This document shows positions 60,507-64,000 of a stretch of DNA of 64,000 nucleotides, one piece after another; position 1 is the stretch's first letter; the number at the start of each line of letters is the position of its first letter. The DNA comes from Streptomyces griseiscabiei (GTDB taxonomy: Bacteria; Actinomycetota; Actinomycetes; Streptomycetales; Streptomycetaceae), in the NCBI RefSeq assembly GCF_020010925.1, contig NZ_JAGJBZ010000002.1, positions 620,001-684,000 on the forward strand, given 5' to 3'. The notes under the pieces are model-generated. The model did no database searches. It had not been told where the DNA came from and was given only the letters and a program-made list of their open reading frames with translations. A program made the translations under genes and the position numbers.

Positions 60507-60543
60507 AACAAGGACCCCTCCCACGAAGGAAGAGGTCCCTGTT
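60507..60543 (-). terminator. Terminator of the conservon operon
   Basis: On the minus strand AACAGGGACCTC pairs with GAGGGGTCCTTGTT with one bulge. It begins 14 bases after the cvnD stop. Confidence 0.75.
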
Positions 60544-60556
60544 CAAGGCTCGGTGG

Positions 60557-61138
60557 CTAGCGGAGCCGCGCCATCAGCGCGTGCTCGACCAGCGTGATCA
60601 GCGCCGACTTCGCGTCCGACCGGTGCCGCGCGTCCGTCGTGATGATCGGAGTGTCCGGACCGATCTGCAGCGCTTCCCGGACCTCGTCCGGGTTGTACGG
60701 CTGCTGGCCGTCGAAGCCGTTGAGCGCGATCACGAACGGCAGGCCGCTGTTCTCGAAGTAGTCGACGGCCGGGAAGCAGTCGGCGAGACGCCGGGTGTCC
60801 ACCAGCACGATCGCGCCGATCGCGCCACGCACCAGGTCGTCCCACATGAACCAGAAGCGGTCCTGACCGGGGGTGCCGAACAGGTACAGGATCAGGTCCT
60901 GGTCGAGGGTGATGCGGCCGAAGTCCATGGCGACCGTGGTGGTCGTCTTGTCCCCGGTGTGGGTGAGGTCGTCGATGCCCGCGGACGCGGACGTCATCAC
61001 GGCCTCGGTACGCAGCGGGTTGATCTCCGAGACGGCCCCGACGAACGTGGTCTTGCCCACGCCGAAGCCACCCGCCACCACGATCTTCGCCGAGGTGGTG
61101 GAGCGGGAAGGACCGCCGCTAGAGCTTGCGAAGTCCAC
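60557..61138 (-). CDS. cvnD: Conservon small GTPase CvnD
   Basis: 193-residue Ras-like GTPase of the conservon (Cvn/Mgl-like) family. P-loop: VVAGGFGVGKTTFVGAV. Switch II Gly: LYLFGTPGQDRFWFMWDDL. The base-specificity motif is ALNGFD instead of NKxD, typical of this branch. The start at 61138 overlaps the cvnC end by 20 bases, so it is coupled. CvnA-D complexes sit at the membrane and resemble eukaryotic GPCR-type switches. From memory this position corresponds to conservon 1 of S. coelicolor, which is inference from synteny. Confidence 0.95.
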   Translation of the reverse strand: MDFASSSGGPSRSTTSAKIVVAGGFGVGKTTFVGAVSEINPLRTEAVMTSASAGIDDLTHTGDKTTTTVAMDFGRITLDQDLILYLFGTPGQDRFWFMWDDLVRGAIGAIVLVDTRRLADCFPAVDYFENSGLPFVIALNGFDGQQPYNPDEVREALQIGPDTPIITTDARHRSDAKSALITLVEHALMARLR

Positions 61139-61688
61139 TGAGCACCCTTTCGAGCAGTGTCACGTCTGGCTGGCCGCCGGCGCTCTCGTCGCCGCCGGGC
61201 TGATGAATGGCGACCAGGCCCGCCTCCGCCAAGTCGGCGACGAGGATCCTGGCCACGCCGAGGGGGATGGTCAGGAGCGCCGAGATCTCGGCGACCGACT
61301 TGATCTCTCGGCAGAGGTTGCAGATCCGCTGATGCTCGGGCAACTGGCCCTGCATCTGGTGCGGCTGCGCGGTGGTGTGCACCAGCGCCTCGATGGCTAG
61401 CTGGTAACGCGGCCTGGTGCGTCCGCCCGTCATGGCGTACGGGCGCACCAGGGGGTTGTGCGCGCCCCCGGAGGGGGAAGGGTCAGGAGTGCGGCGCTGC
61501 GGCTGCACGGGCTGGATGCGCGGCGCCGGAGGCTGGTCGTACGGCGAAGGGCCGGGGCCCTGCGGTGCGTACGGCTGCTGGCGGCTCGGTGCGGAGGGGA
61601 AGTTGTACCGGTTCTGGTCACCCTGGCCCGGCCCCTGGCCAGGGTAGGACCAGTTGCCCGACGATGAACCGCCTGGGGGTGTTGCCAC
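61119..61688 (-). CDS. cvnC: Conservon DUF742 protein CvnC
   Basis: 189-residue conservon component. A Pro/Gln/Tyr-rich N-terminus (VATPPGGSSSGNWSYPGQGP ...) precedes the DUF742 winged-helix-like domain, VRPYAMTGGRTRPRYQLAIE through EHQRICNLCREIKSVAEISALLTIPLGVARILVADLAEAGLV. The Cys pair in ICNLC is a family feature. The GTG at 61688 follows GGAGGAGGAGAGAAC, much better than the ATG at 61721. It lies between cvnB and cvnD; a GCGTCCC/GGGACGC hairpin is present in the cvnB-cvnC gap (61737-61766). Confidence 0.94.
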   Translation of the reverse strand: MATPPGGSSSGNWSYPGQGPGQGDQNRYNFPSAPSRQQPYAPQGPGPSPYDQPPAPRIQPVQPQRRTPDPSPSGGAHNPLVRPYAMTGGRTRPRYQLAIEALVHTTAQPHQMQGQLPEHQRICNLCREIKSVAEISALLTIPLGVARILVADLAEAGLVAIHQPGGDESAGGQPDVTLLERVLSGLRKL

Positions 61689-61786
61689 GTTCTCTCCTCC
61701 TCCGACTGTGCTGGCATCCATGGCTCATTGGAAGCCGCGTCCCGAAACCTTACGGCCCCGGGACGCCAAAACGCACCGTCTGACTG

Positions 61787-62200
61787 TTAGTTGAGCAGGC
61801 TGCCCTGGAGCTCCGCACGAAGATCGGGCGTCAGGACCGAACCGGCACGGTCCACCAGAAGCGCCATCTCGTACCCGATGAGGCCGATGTCGGCTTCCGG
61901 ATGTGCGAGAACGGCGAGCGACGAACCGTCGGATACGGACATGATGAACAGGAATCCCCGCTCCATCTCCACAACCGTCTGATTGACGCTGCCACCTTCG
62001 AAGATGCGGGAGGCACCCGCGGTCAGGGAGGTCAGACCCGACGCGACGGCCGCCAGCTGGTCGGCACGGTCGCGGGGAAACCCTTCGGACATCGCCAGAA
62101 GGAGTCCGTCGGCGGAGACCACCACCGTGTGCGACACCCCGGGGGTGTTGTCCACGAAATTGGTGATCAACCAGTTCAGGTTCTGTGCCGCCTGGCTCAT
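61787..62200 (-). CDS. cvnB: Conservon Roadblock/LC7 protein CvnB
   Basis: 137-residue Roadblock/LC7-fold protein, a probable GTPase partner of CvnD. It starts MSQAAQNLNWLITNFVDNTP and has GVSHTVVVSADGLLLAMSEG and VVEMERGFLFIMSVSDGSSLAVL, hallmarks of the family. The ATG at 62200 fits the family's N-terminus; the frame extends to 62308 but the extra residues are not homologous. It starts 10 bases after the cvnA TAG. Confidence 0.95.
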   Translation of the reverse strand: MSQAAQNLNWLITNFVDNTPGVSHTVVVSADGLLLAMSEGFPRDRADQLAAVASGLTSLTAGASRIFEGGSVNQTVVEMERGFLFIMSVSDGSSLAVLAHPEADIGLIGYEMALLVDRAGSVLTPDLRAELQGSLLN

Positions 62201-62210
62201 CGGGCTCACA

Positions 62211-62645
62211 CTAACGCTCCTGGTTGTAGGTGCTGTCAGGACCACTGTGCTGATTTCTAGTGGCCTGGCCGTTCGTTTCACTGCCTGCGTTGCGCCCACG
62301 CTGGACACCCCGGCGCAGGTTGCTCAGCCTGCCCCGGACGTCCTCGGGAGCACGGGAGATCTGTGGACCTCCCTGCGGGGTCGTCGTGGCCGCGCCCTCG
62401 ACCAGGTTGGCCTTGGGCACCCGCCGCGGCAGGCCGGAGGAGGTGACCCCGCCCGCCTTGGGCTTCTTCAGCTGGGAGGCCTGCTGCCAGCGCTCGTCGT
62501 TGGCCGAGCGCCAGTCGCCGTTCGGTCCCCCGGCCGTCGGCTGGTCCTGGGCCACTTCCTGCCGTCCGTTCACGGCGCCCGCGCTCGTGCCGCCCGCACT
62601 CGCGGTGGAACCGCGACGGGGCAGACCGGCGTCGGTCAGCGCGTG
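62211..62645 (-). pseudogene. Out-of-frame C-terminal tail of cvnA
   Basis: This frame encodes the expected end of the conservon kinase (ALTDAGLPRRGSTASAGG, then GLPRRVPKANLVEGAA, PEDVRGRLSNLRRGVQRGR and YNQER before TAG), but it lies in another frame from the catalytic part. Restoring one G near 62644-62646 (plus strand GTGGCGGCGG) would join the two frames as ...PSAAHALTDAGLPRRG. It is either a true frameshift or an assembly error. Confidence 0.75.
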
Positions 62646-64000
62646 GCGGCGGAAGGGGTGGGTCCCGGACGGTCGAAGCCTACGCGGTCCGGCTCCTTCA
62701 CGTCAGCGGCCTGCGCAGATTCCGGTTCCGGAGCGTACTCGGAGCGGTACGAGCCCTGGTACTCCTGCTGCTGCGGCCAGTCGTCCTGATAGGACTGCTC
62801 TTCGAAGCCCGGGTACGTCTCCGGGGCGTTCGCGGCGGCCGCCGTGTGGTCCTCCTGCACGGGCTCCGCATAGGCGGGCTCGGGGTAACCGCCGGTAGCG
62901 GTGAACGTGTCGTTCCCGCCCGGGAGGTGCCCGTTGCCGTTCGCCACGCCGTTGCCCTGGCCGAAGTACGCCTCGTCGTACGACGGCTGCCGCGGCTCCT
63001 CGTACGCCGTCTGCTGGTCGAACGACCGCTGCGGGTCCACATAGGCCGTCGCGCCGTTGTCGTAGGACGGCTCGGGCGACTGGAAGTCGTCGCCGTAGCG
63101 CGGCGCCTCGCCGGCGGGCAGCTGCGGGTTCTGGTGGGTCTGGGACTCCAGGGCCGCGCGGCGCTCCTCGCGGATCAGGGAGCGGCCCACGGGGTCCAGG
63201 TCCCGGATGTCGTCCGGCACCTCGTAGCGGCTGTCGTCGAAGCCCAGTTCGGCGGCGGTCCGCATCGGGGCGAGGCCCGGCTGCTGGAAGGAGTGCTGCT
63301 GCTCGGGGATGATCTGCGAGACCGTGAACTGGTCGGCCTGCGGCTGCTGCTGCTCGCCACCGCCACCATGGGTGATGACATCCGGGAGCATGACCAGCGA
63401 GGTCGTACCGGCCTGCTCGCCCGAGGGGCGGAGCTGGACGCGGATACCGTGCCGGTCGGACAGCCGGCCGACCACGAACAGACCCATGCGCTGGGAGATC
63501 GCGGCGTCCACGGTCGGCGGGTTGGCCAGCTTGTGGTTGATGTCCGCGAAGTCCTCGGCGGTGAGGCCGATGCCCTTGTCGTGGATCTCGATCATCACGC
63601 GGCCGTCGGGGAGACGGGTCGCGGTGACGCGGACCTTGGTCTGCGGGGAGGAGAACGTGGTGGCGTTCTCCAGGAGCTCGGCGAGCAGGTGCACGAGGTC
63701 GGTCACGGCACGGCCGTGGATCTCGGCCTCCGGGACACCGGACAGCTCGATGCGCTCGTACTGCTCCACCTCGGAGGAGGCGGCGCGCAGCACGTCGATC
63801 AGCGGGACCGGCTGGTCCCAGCGGCGGCCGGGCTCCTCGCCGGCGAGGACCAGGAGGTTCTCGCCGTTGCGGCGCATACGGGTCGCCAGGTGGTCCAGCT
63901 TGAAGAGGTTCTCCAGCTGGTCCGGGTCGGCCTCGTTGTTCTCCAGGTCGGTGATCAGGGTCAGCTGGCCCTCGATCAGCGACTGGTTGCGGCGCGAGAG
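62636..64000 (-). CDS. cvnA: Conservon histidine-kinase-like protein CvnA, 5' end beyond window, early stop
   Basis: Membrane-associated sensor of the conservon. The visible part contains the dimerisation region KLDHLATRMRRNGENLLVL and an ATPase domain with N-box ELLENATTFSSPQTKV, G1 HDKGIGLTAEDF and G2 MGLFVVGRLSDRHGI. A long low-complexity Gln/Tyr/Glu tail follows, ending ...GFDRPGPTPSAATR at a TGA (62636-62638). That stop is premature: the normal tail continues in another frame. The ATPase domain is untouched by it. The N-terminal sensor, membrane segments and start lie beyond base 64000. cvnB-C-D follow in the same direction. Confidence 0.88.
   Translation of the reverse strand, partial: LSRRNQSLIEGQLTLITDLENNEADPDQLENLFKLDHLATRMRRNGENLLVLAGEEPGRRWDQPVPLIDVLRAASSEVEQYERIELSGVPEAEIHGRAVTDLVHLLAELLENATTFSSPQTKVRVTATRLPDGRVMIEIHDKGIGLTAEDFADINHKLANPPTVDAAISQRMGLFVVGRLSDRHGIRVQLRPSGEQAGTTSLVMLPDVITHGGGGEQQQPQADQFTVSQIIPEQQHSFQQPGLAPMRTAAELGFDDSRYEVPDDIRDLDPVGRSLIREERRAALESQTHQNPQLPAGEAPRYGDDFQSPEPSYDNGATAYVDPQRSFDQQTAYEEPRQPSYDEAYFGQGNGVANGNGHLPGGNDTFTATGGYPEPAYAEPVQEDHTAAAANAPETYPGFEEQSYQDDWPQQQEYQGSYRSEYAPEPESAQAADVKEPDRVGFDRPGPTPSAATR

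Noticed and set aside
60327..60560. Short frames across the fourth palindromic element
   Set aside because: They repeat the same peptide seen across the other copies of the element and reflect the repeat, not a gene.

Overview
The window is a GC-rich actinobacterial chromosome segment, almost certainly from Streptomyces. The evidence is very high third-position GC, GTG and TTG starts with purine-rich ribosome sites, a conservon (CvnA-B-C-D) cluster, an AccB/AccE acyl-CoA carboxylase pair, a Streptomyces-type trypsin, and a gene order that from memory follows the S. coelicolor core from ligA (around SCO5494) to the first conservon (SCO5541-5544). No tRNA, rRNA, CRISPR array, prophage or insertion sequence was seen. 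Both ends cut genes: ligA at the left and the conservon kinase cvnA at the right.

Layout. 1-8.6 kb: ligA, a membrane GGDEF-EAL protein (RmdB-like), then gatC-gatA-small membrane protein-gatB for tRNA amidation. 8.8-12.7 kb: an MMPL transporter overlapping a GNAT acetyltransferase, a small membrane protein, a strong terminator and a 71-residue protein. 12.8-19.6 kb: a large ATPase-LuxR regulator, a lone RelE-like toxin, a secreted sugar dehydrogenase, an aldo/keto reductase and a D-2-hydroxyacid dehydrogenase. 20-23 kb: a PAS-GGDEF protein with a degenerate EAL domain. 23-28.8 kb: ilvB-ilvN-ilvC-serA behind a leader-peptide attenuator. 28.8-34.1 kb: a repeat-rich intergenic element, a second ATPase-LuxR regulator and a membrane Ser/Thr kinase. 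34.2-38.2 kb: a PucR-type regulator divergent from proline dehydrogenase and pruA. 38.5-42.9 kb: a 43-residue protein, a secreted phosphoesterase, leuB and ilvE. 43.1-47.2 kb: an operon of fused ureAB, ureC, agmatine deiminase and a TetR regulator. 47.3-49.7 kb: two secreted beta-propeller paralogues. 50-51.7 kb: citramalate synthase behind a probable isoleucine attenuator. 52-58.3 kb: secreted or membrane proteins (lipoprotein, Gly-rich membrane protein, trypsin, YceI, PL8 lyase). 58.4-64 kb: accB-accE, then the leftward conservon cvnA-B-C-D.

How the genes work together. cimA, leuB, ilvBN, ilvC and ilvE sit within 28 kb and supply most steps of a threonine-independent isoleucine route plus valine and leucine synthesis. 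ilvB and cimA each appear to be controlled by leader-peptide attenuation. Proline catabolism is a compact divergon. The most intriguing unit is the urease-like operon. It has no Ni-insertion genes nearby, a substituted active-site flap, and an agmatine deiminase whose product, N-carbamoylputrescine, is itself a substituted urea.

Other points of interest are five copies or half-copies of a dispersed palindromic element, one carrying a higher-order tandem array, a probable one-base frameshift near the 3' end of cvnA, and a 20-bp perfect palindrome upstream of the MMPL gene. Start codons were chosen from ribosome-site spacing and family N-termini. Family names come from recalled motifs, not from searches.
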